64,000 nt of DNA from Terriglobia bacterium (GCA_020073305.1 JAIQFK010000002.1:62001-126000); one strand, 5' to 3'; positions 42,242 through 51,539 are shown, counted from the first letter of the stretch. Notes: generated from the letters alone by a model not told the origin. A program made the numbers and translations.

Positions 42242-42336
42242 CTGGACCAAAAAAAAAACTAGTGTGTTTAGGTTATAGACCGCGGCGGTGGCTCCGGTTG
42301 GCGGATCCGCAGCCGGCGCTATACGATAATGGGGCC

Positions 42337-43917
42337 GTGCGGCTGTTGCAGCTACGGGTCGCCATGGCGATCGTACCCGCGGTGTTTTTATTTGCGTTAC
42401 CACCGGCGCAGAGTGAGACGGCGAACCTGGAACGCACTCTGATCTCGATCCAGCAGTCCATCGAAGCGGGCAACCTCGACGGCGCTCTCGTCTCCATCTC
42501 CACGGAACTCAAGCGCCGCCCGAATGAGGCCGGGCTGCTCAATCTGCGCGGCGTGGTTTATGCCCGTCAGCAGAAACTCGCCGATGCGCGCGCGGATTTT
42601 GAACGGGCCGTGCACCTGGATCCGCGTCTCACGCCCGCCTGGCAGAATCTCGCTCGCGCGTGCCAGATTCTCAGCAGCACGGAGACGTCTGCCCTTTCCT
42701 GCGCCGTCGATAGCTGGCGAAAGGTCCTCAAGCAACGGCCGGACGACAGCGAAGCGCGGATTTCGCTCGGCACGCTCGAGTTGTGGCGCGGAAACTTCAC
42801 CGAATCGCTGAACCAACTGAAGCCCTTGCAGGAGGCGGAATCTTCGCGAGCTTCCGTGCTCGCGCTGCGATGCGCGGACCTGGCAGGTCTGGGCCGCGTG
42901 AAAGAAGCCAATGAGACGGCGCTCCGGCTGGCGCGCTCCCCGGACTTTTCCGACGACGATGCGGCAACTGTGTTTCCGGTTCTGAAAGCGGAGAAGACGG
43001 CACCAGTGGCCGTCACTTTGGTGGAGGCATTGGACGCCCGGAACGGCGCTTCGATCTCGAGCCTCGGCAATCTGGCAGTAGCCTACGAACAATTGAATCG
43101 CCCGGCCGACGCGCGCCGAGTGCTGGAACGCGTGGCCGTCTCCGAGCCTCAGAACCCGAAGCACCTGATCGAACTGGCCCGTCTCGCCTACCTGTTGCAC
43201 GACAGGGAAGGGGCGCTCGGATATCTGGCCCACGCCCGCGATCTAACGCCGAACGATCCGCAAATCCACTTCCTGTTCGGCCTGATAGCCATGGAAATGG
43301 ACCTGCCGATCGAAGCCAAGAAATCGCTGGAACGCGCCCTGGCACTCGATCCGAAGAATCCCAGGTACAACTACGCGATGGGTTTGGTGGCCCTGACCGA
43401 CCGCGAAGTTTCGAGCGCCATTCCGTATTTCGAAACCTATGCCGCGGCCGAACCCCAGGATCTGCGCGGGCATTTCGCCCTGGGTGTGGCGTGCTTCGCG
43501 GCGGGAGATTACGGGCGCGCCGGGAAGGAGATGGAAGGCGTCCGCGCCAACCCGAATACCGCGGCCGGCGCGGAGTATTTTCTCGGCCGGATCGCCCGGC
43601 TTGACGACAAAATAGACGAAGCGGCGGCGCACTTCGAAAAGTCCATCCAATTACTGCCCACGTACGCCGAATCCTTCGCCGAACTGGCTCGGATCCGGCT
43701 GCGCCAGGGATTGATCGAGCAGGCGCGCGCGGCGCTCGACCGCGCCTTGTCGCTCGACGCCAATAGCTTCCAGGCCAACTCCACGCTGCTGGCGCTCTAC
43801 CAGCGCACTCACGATGCACGCGCCGAGGAACAGGCCGCGCGCCTGAGAAAGCTGGACGAGGCTCGTTCCGCACGGCAGCAGTTGATGCTCCGCACCATCG
43901 AAGTACGGCCCTACTGA
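42337..43917 (+). CDS. secreted TPR protein A
   Basis: 526 aa from GTG 42337 (ATG 42364 is possible). A hydrophobic N-terminus (VPAVFLFALPPAQSE) suggests a signal peptide. The rest is at least ten tetratricopeptide units, for example ALLSISTELKRRPNEAGLLN-like and RALALDPKNPRYNYAMGLVAL. It probably forms a scaffold in the periplasm. Its TGA overlaps the next gene's ATG by one base, so translation is coupled. Confidence 0.75.
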   Translation: MRLLQLRVAMAIVPAVFLFALPPAQSETANLERTLISIQQSIEAGNLDGALVSISTELKRRPNEAGLLNLRGVVYARQQKLADARADFERAVHLDPRLTPAWQNLARACQILSSTETSALSCAVDSWRKVLKQRPDDSEARISLGTLELWRGNFTESLNQLKPLQEAESSRASVLALRCADLAGLGRVKEANETALRLARSPDFSDDDAATVFPVLKAEKTAPVAVTLVEALDARNGASISSLGNLAVAYEQLNRPADARRVLERVAVSEPQNPKHLIELARLAYLLHDREGALGYLAHARDLTPNDPQIHFLFGLIAMEMDLPIEAKKSLERALALDPKNPRYNYAMGLVALTDREVSSAIPYFETYAAAEPQDLRGHFALGVACFAAGDYGRAGKEMEGVRANPNTAAGAEYFLGRIARLDDKIDEAAAHFEKSIQLLPTYAESFAELARIRLRQGLIEQARAALDRALSLDANSFQANSTLLALYQRTHDARAEEQAARLRKLDEARSARQQLMLRTIEVRPY

Positions 43918-44858
43918 TGTTCCGGCGATCCCAGCTGGCCGGTTTTTTGTGGCTCACAGTCCTGCTCGCCGAGCAGCCGGAGGCCATCCTGGAGCGCTTG
44001 CGGCGCGCGCCGCTCTCGCCCGATCAGATCAGCCAGGTGGAGGCGTCGCTCGCGTCCAAAGATTACTCGCGGATTGACGCACTGGTCCGAACCGCCGCTC
44101 ACGGGGATGCCGCACATGCCGGTGAGCTGTACGCGATGCTTGGGGCCGTCGAATTCGTGGGCGGGCGCATGGCGGCGGCGGCCCGGGCTTTCCGTGATTC
44201 CGACTCGCTGGCGCCACTCAATGAGCGCGACCGGTTTACGCTGGCCATGTCGCTGGTCAACGTGGGAGACACCGAGGGCGCAAGAACCGAACTGGCCCTG
44301 CTGAATCACAAGAAGCCCGAACAGCCGCTGTATCTTTACTGGCTGGCTCGCCTGGACTATTATCAGCGCCGCTACGAAGATTCCATTTCGAAACTCCGGC
44401 GCGTGCTGGAACTCGACCCTCAGTCGGCGCGCGCCGAGGACAATCTCGGGCTGTCGCTCGACATGTTCGGACGGCCCGAAGAAGCGCGGATCGAGTTCGA
44501 AAAGGCCGTGGCCCTGAACCGGAACCTGCCCCAGCCATCGCCGTGGCCTCCACACAATCTGGGTTACCTGTTGCTGCGTCTGGAGAAGCTGGAGGATGCT
44601 GAAAAAGCGCTGCGCGAATCCTTGCGGTACGATTCCGGTCTGGCGCAGTCGCACTACTATCTGGGCCGGGTGCTGGAGAAACAAGCGCGCGATGCGGAGG
44701 CTATCGACGAATTGCGCGCGGCGATTTCTCTGGATGCTTCGGCGCCGGAGGCCTGCTATTCTCTAGGCCAGCTCTACCGCCGGCTCAATCGCAAGAAAGA
44801 ATCGGACGCCGCCTTCGCCGAGTACCGGAGGCGCAAAGCGGCGCCGGGGAATCCGTAG
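43917..44858 (+). CDS. TPR protein B, translationally coupled to A
   Basis: 313 aa. Starts in the TGATG overlap. Residues 5-20 are hydrophobic (LAGFLWLTVLLAEQ), so it is likely exported or anchored. At least five TPR units follow, with RVLELDPQSARAEDNLGLSLD and LRYDSGLAQSHYYLGRVLE. The two proteins are likely made in fixed ratio and may pair. No enzymatic domain was seen. Confidence 0.72.
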   Translation: MFRRSQLAGFLWLTVLLAEQPEAILERLRRAPLSPDQISQVEASLASKDYSRIDALVRTAAHGDAAHAGELYAMLGAVEFVGGRMAAAARAFRDSDSLAPLNERDRFTLAMSLVNVGDTEGARTELALLNHKKPEQPLYLYWLARLDYYQRRYEDSISKLRRVLELDPQSARAEDNLGLSLDMFGRPEEARIEFEKAVALNRNLPQPSPWPPHNLGYLLLRLEKLEDAEKALRESLRYDSGLAQSHYYLGRVLEKQARDAEAIDELRAAISLDASAPEACYSLGQLYRRLNRKKESDAAFAEYRRRKAAPGNP

Positions 44859-44895
44859 CCGTGGGTACACGGCATGGCGCCGCGGGACTGGTTGT

Positions 44896-45252
44896 TCAAC
44901 GCTTTGGTTTGATCTTGGCAGCGAAGGATTGCGCTACTATTTTCCCGTTCCGCACCACAAACGTGTCGGTAGCGAATTCATACGAATTATCTGCTGTCTC
45001 GGCAGTCCAGAGAATATAGGCGTGATCACCCTCAATGCATCGCTGCTGCATCGTAAACGAGGAGCCCGGCTTTGCAAACTCCGAAACGAGGGCCTGAAAG
45101 AGAGGCTTGATCGCGGCTGGTCCTTTTAGCGGTCCGGCAGGCACAAACAGCACTGCATCCGATGAATAATCGGCCAGTACGCCGTCGAGGTCGTACTCAG
45201 CAAAGGACTTCAGATGACGATCCAGAACGTCACTTGTAGACACCATTCTCAT
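44896..45252 (-). CDS. SnoaL-like/NTF2-fold protein
   Basis: 118 aa from ATG 45252, which has an AGGAAGGA site. It has a cone-like alpha+beta fold: LDRHLKSFAEYDLDGVLADYSSDAVLF, LKGPAAIKPLFQALV, and a final IVAQSFAAKI strand. Members are isomerases, cyclases or ligand carriers; nothing here fixes the role. It converges with TPR protein B. Confidence 0.75.
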   Translation of the reverse strand: MRMVSTSDVLDRHLKSFAEYDLDGVLADYSSDAVLFVPAGPLKGPAAIKPLFQALVSEFAKPGSSFTMQQRCIEGDHAYILWTAETADNSYEFATDTFVVRNGKIVAQSFAAKIKPKR

Positions 45253-45404
45253 AATCCTTCCTGGACAGAAGTTCTCCGGGTGAATGCGGCGCAATCGTGC
45301 GCCCCGGAACATTCTCTCCCTGTTCATACACGCGGAGACCGGGGCGAAAAAAGCTCAGCAGCTGGACCGGTGGTTCGGGCGGTCCCGGCTGGAAAATTGA
45401 GTCC

Positions 45405-45839
45405 TTATTCCCAGGGCCGCTTGGGCACGCCCCGGTCGCGATCCTTCACGCGGTCGTACTGATAGAAAGTGGAGACGGTTCCGAGAGACTCGTTGTAGAG
45501 ACTCTCCAGGCCAAGAGCTTCCTTGAGGTCTTCCTGGAAATCGTGGAGGGCGCGCAGGTCGGAGGCCAGGGCGGGTTTTCGTTTTCCACTGGGTGTCTGA
45601 AAGAACTTCTGATAGCCGCCATCGACCAGCGCGCCGATTTCTCCGCTCATGATGATGCCGGCGGGCTCGACGACGTGCACGGCTCCGTCCGGCAACTCGA
45701 GAGTCGCCGCGCAACCGTTGCGGCTGACGCTCATCCGGCGTGAACCGGATAGCACCTCCACGGTGAAACCCGCGCGGCGGATGTCATCCGAGCGCTCTTC
45801 GTAGGTCGGTTCTTTCAAGCGCGGCCGGCGAAAAAACAT
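45405..45839 (-). CDS. uncharacterised protein divergent from glpK
   Basis: 144 aa from ATG 45839. It begins MFFRRPRLKEPTYEERSDD, has a central beta-rich GCAATLELPDGAVHVVEPAG segment, and a C-terminal helix with ALGLESLYNESLGTVSTFYQYDR. No signal or membrane segment. No family recognised. Only 21 bases separate its start from glpK, so the promoters overlap. Confidence 0.5.
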   Translation of the reverse strand: MFFRRPRLKEPTYEERSDDIRRAGFTVEVLSGSRRMSVSRNGCAATLELPDGAVHVVEPAGIIMSGEIGALVDGGYQKFFQTPSGKRKPALASDLRALHDFQEDLKEALGLESLYNESLGTVSTFYQYDRVKDRDRGVPKRPWE

Positions 45840-45847
45840 ATCTTTAT

Positions 45848-45853
45848 TATAAT
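45848..45853 (+). promoter_or_regulatory. TATAAT box at the glpK start
   Basis: Consensus -10 seven bases before the glpK ATG. If used, the transcript would start at or next to the AUG, that is, nearly leaderless. No -35 match was found 17 bases upstream, so confidence is limited. Confidence 0.35.
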
Positions 45854-45860
45854 TGCCCCC

Positions 45861-47339
45861 ATGCCCTTCATCCTTTCGCTCGACGAAGGAACCACCAGCG
45901 CGCGTTCGGTGCTTTATGACGAAGAGGGCCGGCGAACCGCGATGGAATCGGTCGCCTTCGCGTCCCGCTACCCGCAACCGGGATGGGTGGAGCAGGATGC
46001 GCTCGAGATCTGGAGCGCGCAAATGGAGTCGGCACGGAAGGTTCTCGAGCGCAACCGCGTGGCGGCGTCCGACATCGTGGCCATCGGAATTACCAACCAG
46101 CGCGAGACCACGGTGGTGTGGGACCGCCGTACAGGACAGCCGGTTGCCCCGGCCATCGTCTGGCAGTGCCGGCGCACGGCGGAGTACTGCACCCGGCTGG
46201 CCGCGTCGGCTGAAAGCCACGAGATCACGCGCAAGACCGGACTCGTGATCGACGCGTATTTTTCCGCCAGCAAGATCCGCTGGATTCTCGAAAGTGTTGC
46301 CAATGCCCGCAAACGGGCGCAGGATGGCGAGCTGCTTTTCGGCAATATTGACACGTGGCTGATCTGGAAGCTCACCAACGGCGCCGTGCACGCCACCGAC
46401 CCATCCAACGCTTCCCGCACCATGCTCATGAATCTGGCGACGGGGGATTGGGATGACGACCTGCTGCGCATTTTCGATGTGCCGCGCGCCATGCTGCCGC
46501 GCATCGTGCCGTCGAGCGGCGTAGCGGGCGAGACGGCGGCGGAACATTTGGGAGCGCGCATTCGGGTCGCGGGCATCGCGGGCGATCAGCAGGCGGCGCT
46601 GGCCGGCCAGGCGTGCTTCCGTGCGGGCCTCTCGAAAAACACGTATGGAACCGGCTGTTTCGCGCTGCTCCACACCGGAGAGCATGCGCCCGTTTCTAAA
46701 AACCGCCTTCTGGCGACTCGCGCCGCATCCACCAACGCCCAGCCGCAGTTTGCTATTGAAGGAAGCGTCTTCATTGCCGGCGCGGCGATTCAGTGGGTGC
46801 GCGACGAGCTGAAAGCCATCGCTACGGCGGCGGAATCGGAAGCGGTGGCCGGCTCTCTACCCGATAATGGAGGCGTTTATTTCGTCCCGGCGTTTGTCGG
46901 CCTGGGCGCGCCGCATTGGGATCCGGATGCGCGCGGCCTCATTACCGGCTTGACGCGCTCCACCGGGCGGGCGCATATCGTCCGCGCCGCCATCGAGAGC
47001 ATTGCCTATCAGACGCGCGAGCTGGTGGAAGCCATGCAGGCCGATGCCGGCGAGGAACTCCGCGAGTTGCGCGTGGACGGCGGCGCCGCAGTCAACGATC
47101 TGCTGATGCAGTTCCAGTCGGATATTCTCGGGAAACCGATCGTGCGTCCGGTGGACGTGGAAACCACGGCTTTGGGTGCGGCGTATTTGGCGGGTCTCGC
47201 CACGGGCTACTGGAAAAGCGTCGCCGAAGTCGAAAGCTTCTGGCGCGCCGAGCGCCGTTTTGAGCCGAAAATGCCCGCCGCAACCCGCGAGCGGTTCTTC
47301 GGCGAATGGAAGGCCGCCGTCGCCCGCACACGCCGATAG
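45861..47339 (+). CDS. glpK: glycerol kinase
   Basis: 492 aa, normal for the FGGY kinase GlpK, which phosphorylates glycerol to sn-glycerol 3-phosphate. Visible are the phosphate-loop LDEGTTSARSVLYDE, the ITNQRET substrate motif, GTGCFALLHTG, and the C-terminal GGAAVNDLLMQFQSDIL. No glpF or glpD is beside it. The divergent unknown gene shares its 21-base promoter interval. Confidence 0.95.
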   Translation: MPFILSLDEGTTSARSVLYDEEGRRTAMESVAFASRYPQPGWVEQDALEIWSAQMESARKVLERNRVAASDIVAIGITNQRETTVVWDRRTGQPVAPAIVWQCRRTAEYCTRLAASAESHEITRKTGLVIDAYFSASKIRWILESVANARKRAQDGELLFGNIDTWLIWKLTNGAVHATDPSNASRTMLMNLATGDWDDDLLRIFDVPRAMLPRIVPSSGVAGETAAEHLGARIRVAGIAGDQQAALAGQACFRAGLSKNTYGTGCFALLHTGEHAPVSKNRLLATRAASTNAQPQFAIEGSVFIAGAAIQWVRDELKAIATAAESEAVAGSLPDNGGVYFVPAFVGLGAPHWDPDARGLITGLTRSTGRAHIVRAAIESIAYQTRELVEAMQADAGEELRELRVDGGAAVNDLLMQFQSDILGKPIVRPVDVETTALGAAYLAGLATGYWKSVAEVESFWRAERRFEPKMPAATRERFFGEWKAAVARTRR

Positions 47340-47454
47340 CGCCGAGAAACTCCCGGCGCGAAGGAATTACGGGAAATAAAACGTGCCGGTTGATGGATCT
47401 TGCTGATTGATTGAAGCATCCATTAGTTGTTAAACTACCGTATTGCAATTAGAT

Positions 47455-48162
47455 ATGAAGTGGCCGCGTCTCTTCATCCCCTTAATTCCGTTGGCTGGCT
47501 TGCTGGGAAGTGACTCTGTACCGCCTGCAAAGCTGGTGGAAAGCTTCACGGCGGCGACCAGTGCTCAGAGCGAGCGGTTGCGGGGAGCCTCGATGGAGGT
47601 GGATATCGAGGCGAGCCTGCCCAAACTGAAGAAACACGGCAAGTTGCACGCCTTGCGCCGAATTTCACGGCTGGGCCGTATTACGTACGAAGCCATTCAT
47701 TTTGAAGGGGATAGCAGCATCAAGAGCGACGTGATCGCGCGCTACCTGGCGGCGGATACCCAATCCCAAGCCAACGACGCCGCATCCATCGCCATCACAC
47801 CGGCCAATTACAAGTTCAAATACAAGGGAATGGCGGATCAAGACGGGCGGCAGGTCCATGTCTTCCGGTTGACACCACGAAAGAAACGAGTAGGCTTGTT
47901 CAAGGGAGAACTTTGGCTCGACGCCGAGACGTGCCTTCCAGTGCGGGAATCTGGCCGCCTGGCGAAGTTGCCGTCGATTTTCCTACGGCGGATCGAATTT
48001 GTCCGGGACTACGATATTCACGAAGGTCTGGCGTTCCCACGGAGCGTTGAGAGTACGGTGGACACCAGACTGGTAGGAAAAGCGGAGCTGAAAATTCGAT
48101 TCCAGAATTTTTCGCTCCCCGAGAATTCTGCCCTTTCTATAGCGGCCGGTTCGGGCCGGTAA
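47455..48162 (+). CDS. LolA-like secreted protein
   Basis: 235 aa from ATG 47455 (a TTG at 47443 would add four residues). The N-terminus is hydrophobic. The body is a half-barrel of beta strands: SMEVDIEASLPKL, YKFKYKGMADQDGRQVHVFRL, GELWLDAETCLPVRE, and a final KIRFQNFSLP, like outer-membrane lipoprotein-sorting LolA/LppX folds. It precedes hpnJ by 28 bases and may carry hopanoids or lipids, which is inference. Confidence 0.6.
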   Translation: MKWPRLFIPLIPLAGLLGSDSVPPAKLVESFTAATSAQSERLRGASMEVDIEASLPKLKKHGKLHALRRISRLGRITYEAIHFEGDSSIKSDVIARYLAADTQSQANDAASIAITPANYKFKYKGMADQDGRQVHVFRLTPRKKRVGLFKGELWLDAETCLPVRESGRLAKLPSIFLRRIEFVRDYDIHEGLAFPRSVESTVDTRLVGKAELKIRFQNFSLPENSALSIAAGSGR

Positions 48163-48190
48163 ATTTCGGCTCTAGGAAACAACGAATTGC

Positions 48191-49642
48191 ATGCGAACAC
48201 TCTTCTTGAATCCACCTTCGTTCGAGGGATTTGACGGCGGCGCTGGTTCGCGCTGGCCGGCCGCCCGCGAAATCGAGTCCTACTGGTACCCGGTGTGGCT
48301 CTGCTATCCGGCCGGAATGCTGGCCGACAGCAAGGTAGTGGACGCGCCGCCGCACAAGATTTCGATTGAACAAACCGTCGAAATGGGCAAGGATTTTGAG
48401 CTGCTGGTGCTGTTCACGTCGAGCCCCGGCTTTCAAGTGGATTTGCGGATGGCGGAGATGATGAAGGACGCCAACCCGAAGCTGAAGGTGGCTTTCGTCG
48501 GGCCGCCGGTGACGATTGAGCCGGAGAAAGCGCTCGCGAATTCTGCCGTCGATTTCGTCGTGCGCCGCGAGTTTGACTACCAGATTGCAGATTACGCCAA
48601 AGGCAAGCCGCTCCAGGAACTGCCCGGCGTGAGTTTCCGCAAGAACGGCAGCATTGTCAACAACCCGGAAGGCGGCGTGATCGAGAACCTGGATGAACTC
48701 CCCTGGGTGACCAAAGTCTACAAGCGCGACCTGGACGTAAGCCGCTACAATGTTCCGTTTTTGCTGAATCCTTTCATCTCCTTCTACACCACGCGCGGGT
48801 GCCCGGCCATGTGCACGTTCTGCCTGTGGCCGCAGACGCATTCGGGCCACCGCTGGCGGCTGCGGTCGAGCGATGACGTAGCGGCTGAAGTCCGCTATGC
48901 GCTGGACGCGTTTCCGAACATTAAAGAGATCTTCTTCGACGACGACACGTTCAATTACCAAAAGGCGCGCACCATCGACCTTTGCCGCAAGCTCAAGCCG
49001 CTGAAATTCACGTGGTCGTGCACCTCGCGCGTCACCACCGATTACGAGACGCTGAAGGCGATGAAAGAGGCCGGGTGCCGGCTGCTGATTGTGGGCTACG
49101 AGTCGGGTGACCAGCAGATTCTGAAGAACATCAAGAAGGGCGCCACCATCGATATGGCGCTGCGGTTCACGGAGAACTGCAAGAAGCTGGGCCTGACCAT
49201 CCACGGAGATTTCATCATTGGACTTCCCGGCGAAACGCGCGAGACCATCCGCAAGACCATCGACTTTGCCAAACGCGTCGATGCCGAGACGATCCAGGTA
49301 TCGATTGCGCACGCATTTCCGGGAACGGAACTGTACGATTACGGCAAAGAGAACGGCCTCATCGGCATTTCGATGGCCGACGAAGTGGGGCACCAGCTCC
49401 CGAACATCACCTATCCCGGCCTCGACAAGGCGGAACTGGTGGACGCGGTCGAGCAGTTTTATGGAGAGTATTATTTCCGGCCGCGCGTGATCTGGCGCGT
49501 GGTCCGCAAAGCGATTTTCGACTCGCAGGAGCGCCGGCGCCTGACCAAAGAGGCCCGGGAATACATGGCCTTGCGTTCGAAACGGAAACGCTACGTCAGC
49601 GACCAGCGGGAGGCGGCCTCCGCAGCCAGCGCGGGCGACTAG
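48191..49642 (+). CDS. hpnJ: HpnJ, B12-binding radical SAM enzyme of hopanoid synthesis
   Basis: 483 aa. An N-terminal cobalamin-binding-like domain is followed by a radical SAM core with CPAMCTFCLWPQT (Cx3Cx2C) and DFIIGLPGET. HpnJ is known to contract the glucosamine ring of bacteriohopanetetrol to the cyclitol ether. Family length fits. It opens a compact operon with two half-size transporters and hpnI. hpnK, which normally deacetylates the substrate, is absent from this window. Confidence 0.88.
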   Translation: MRTLFLNPPSFEGFDGGAGSRWPAAREIESYWYPVWLCYPAGMLADSKVVDAPPHKISIEQTVEMGKDFELLVLFTSSPGFQVDLRMAEMMKDANPKLKVAFVGPPVTIEPEKALANSAVDFVVRREFDYQIADYAKGKPLQELPGVSFRKNGSIVNNPEGGVIENLDELPWVTKVYKRDLDVSRYNVPFLLNPFISFYTTRGCPAMCTFCLWPQTHSGHRWRLRSSDDVAAEVRYALDAFPNIKEIFFDDDTFNYQKARTIDLCRKLKPLKFTWSCTSRVTTDYETLKAMKEAGCRLLIVGYESGDQQILKNIKKGATIDMALRFTENCKKLGLTIHGDFIIGLPGETRETIRKTIDFAKRVDAETIQVSIAHAFPGTELYDYGKENGLIGISMADEVGHQLPNITYPGLDKAELVDAVEQFYGEYYFRPRVIWRVVRKAIFDSQERRRLTKEAREYMALRSKRKRYVSDQREAASAASAGD

Positions 49643-49654
49643 CCGAGCTCCACC

Positions 49655-50077
49655 ATGACCTCCCCCCTGAAAGCGCTCCAGCTCAAGACGCGCATTTTCA
49701 CTGCCATTGTCGTGTTGACGAACGTGCTGGGGAATTCTTTTTTGAGCCGCGGAATGCAGAGCGTGGGTGAGTTACTGTCGCTTTCCCCACTGCCGTACAT
49801 TCGAGCGCTGTTCAACCCATGGGTGGCACTGGGTGTGTCGCTCCTCATCGTTTGGCTTCTCTCGCACATGGCCCTGCTGAGCTGGGCCGATCTCAGTTAC
49901 GTGCTGCCGGTTACTTCGATTGCCTACGTTCTGGTGGCGATGGTAGGCCGATTCCTGCTGCACGAACAGGTCTCTCTAACGCGCTGGGCGGGTGTGACGC
50001 TGATCATGGCCGGGGTGGCCCTGGTCGGCCATACCGTTCCCCGCACCACGGGCCAAAAACAGGGGACGCCGGCATGA
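49655..50077 (+). CDS. half-size EamA/SMR-type membrane protein 1
   Basis: 140 aa, four predicted helices (IFTAIVVLTNVLGNSFL, ALGVSLLIVWLLSHMALLSW, YVLPVTSIAYVLVAMVGRFLL, TLIMAGVALVGHT). Length and repeats match a single EamA half, as in the ArnE/ArnF undecaprenyl flippase. It begins 12 bases after hpnJ and ends overlapping the next gene by four bases (ATGA). Confidence 0.78.
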   Translation: MTSPLKALQLKTRIFTAIVVLTNVLGNSFLSRGMQSVGELLSLSPLPYIRALFNPWVALGVSLLIVWLLSHMALLSWADLSYVLPVTSIAYVLVAMVGRFLLHEQVSLTRWAGVTLIMAGVALVGHTVPRTTGQKQGTPA

Positions 50078-50439
50078 AGTGGATCCTGGTAATGATTATC
50101 GTGCTGGCTACAACCGCCGGCGAGGTGCTGCAGGCTCTGGGCATGAAGCACCACGGAGAGATCCACGATTTCCGTCCGGGCGCGCTGGGGCGGGTGGCTT
50201 CGACACTGGCGCAATCGAGGCACATTATCGGGTCGATTGCCGCGATGGCCATTTCCTTCTTCGCCTTCATGTCGCTCATCTCGATTGCCGATCTGAGCTT
50301 CGCCGTACCGGCGACCGCCGGCAGCTACATCCTCGAAACCATCTTCGCGAAGTACCTGCTCAAGGAGCACGTCGGCTGGAAGCGGTGGACGGGTACGCTG
50401 CTGGTGGCTTGCGGCGTGGTGCTCCTCGCGGTCGAGTGA
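50074..50439 (+). CDS. half-size EamA/SMR-type membrane protein 2
   Basis: 121 aa from ATG 50074. Four helices again (ILVMIIVLATTAGEVLQALG, IIGSIAAMAISFFAFMSLIS, FAVPATAGSYILETIFAKYLL, GTLLVACGVVLLAVE). The tandem, overlapping pair likely forms a heterodimer. Its stop overlaps the GTG start of hpnI by four bases. It probably moves a hopanoid or isoprenoid-linked intermediate, which is inferred from operon position. Confidence 0.78.
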   Translation: MKWILVMIIVLATTAGEVLQALGMKHHGEIHDFRPGALGRVASTLAQSRHIIGSIAAMAISFFAFMSLISIADLSFAVPATAGSYILETIFAKYLLKEHVGWKRWTGTLLVACGVVLLAVE

Positions 50440-51539
50440 TCTGGCTGGCTGCGCCCGCGGTGCTGGCGGCGCTTTACCATTTGATCGCGCTAATAGCGGC
50501 GCTCCGTTTCAAAAGCGTCAGGCTCAAGCAGGAGGGTACGCTCCCACCGGTCTCCATCCTGAAACCGGTGCACGGGCGCGACCGGCAGTTTTACGATGCC
50601 ATCCGATCGCACGCGTTGCTGGATTATCCCGAGTTCGAAATCCTGTTCGGACTGAATGACCCCGGCGATGCCGCCCGAGAAGACATCGCGCGGCTTGCCG
50701 CCGAGTTCCCGAAGCGCGCCATCCGCATGGTGCCCTGCGAACGAGTTCTGCCGAACGGGAAAGTGGCCGTGCTGGCGGAGCTGGCGCGCCAGGCGCGGTA
50801 CCCGCTGCTGGTCGTTAATGACAGCGACATCGTCGTGGCAAGCGATTATCTGCGCACGGTGATTGAGCCGCTCGAGGCCAAAGAAAACGGCCTGGTGACG
50901 TGTCTCTATCGCGCGCGGGGCGCGACTTGGCCGGCGCGCTGGGAGGCGCTGGGCATCGCGACGGATTTCGCTCCCAGTGTGCTGGTGGCGCGCTTCATCG
51001 GCGTGTCGGAGTTTGCGCTGGGCTCGACGATGGCGGTGCGTGCGGCGGATCTGGAACGGATTGGCGGCTTCGAGGCAGTTGGCGATTACCTGGCGGATGA
51101 CTACCAGCTTGGGCGGCGCATCCGGGAACTGGGCTACCGGATTGTGCTGGCTCCAACGGTAGTGGAAACCCGGTTGTCTGACGAGACCTGGCGCCAGGTG
51201 TGGCGGCACCAACTGCGATGGGCGCGCACGATTCGCGTGTCGCGCACCGGCGGCTACTTCGGTTACGTCATCACCAACGCCACCGTTTGGGCAATTTTGG
51301 CAGTGGTTTCGGGCGGCTGGCCGGTTGCCTTAGTATGCCTGGCCCTCCGCATAGTGGCCGGCGTGGCTACCGGGGCGCTGGTGCTCGGTGATCTGGATAC
51401 CGCGCGCCACTGGTTCCTGATCCCGTTCCGCGACCTCTGGGGTTTCGCGGTTTGGGCGGCCGGCCTCGTTGGTTCAACGGTGGAATGGCGCGGAAGAACG
51501 CTGCGCCTCGACCGGGCAGGCCGTATTACTGGCGGCTAA
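50436..51539 (+). CDS. hpnI: HpnI, hopanoid glycosyltransferase
   Basis: 367 aa from GTG 50436, overlapping the previous stop. It is a GT21/GT2 ceramide-glucosyltransferase-like protein with PPVSILKPVHGRD, a DSDIVVASDYL motif, and the QLRWARTIR (Q-x2-RW) motif, plus C-terminal membrane helices. HpnI is known to add N-acetylglucosamine to bacteriohopanetetrol. With hpnJ it implies composite hopanoids here. Confidence 0.88.
   Translation: MIWLAAPAVLAALYHLIALIAALRFKSVRLKQEGTLPPVSILKPVHGRDRQFYDAIRSHALLDYPEFEILFGLNDPGDAAREDIARLAAEFPKRAIRMVPCERVLPNGKVAVLAELARQARYPLLVVNDSDIVVASDYLRTVIEPLEAKENGLVTCLYRARGATWPARWEALGIATDFAPSVLVARFIGVSEFALGSTMAVRAADLERIGGFEAVGDYLADDYQLGRRIRELGYRIVLAPTVVETRLSDETWRQVWRHQLRWARTIRVSRTGGYFGYVITNATVWAILAVVSGGWPVALVCLALRIVAGVATGALVLGDLDTARHWFLIPFRDLWGFAVWAAGLVGSTVEWRGRTLRLDRAGRITGG

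Noticed and set aside
42249-42258. Run of ten A as a terminator
   Set aside because: No hairpin precedes it on either strand; it is only a homopolymer near a promoter.
48137-49393. 418-codon open frame opposite hpnJ
   Set aside because: Shadow of a conserved radical SAM gene; Arg/His-rich with no motif.
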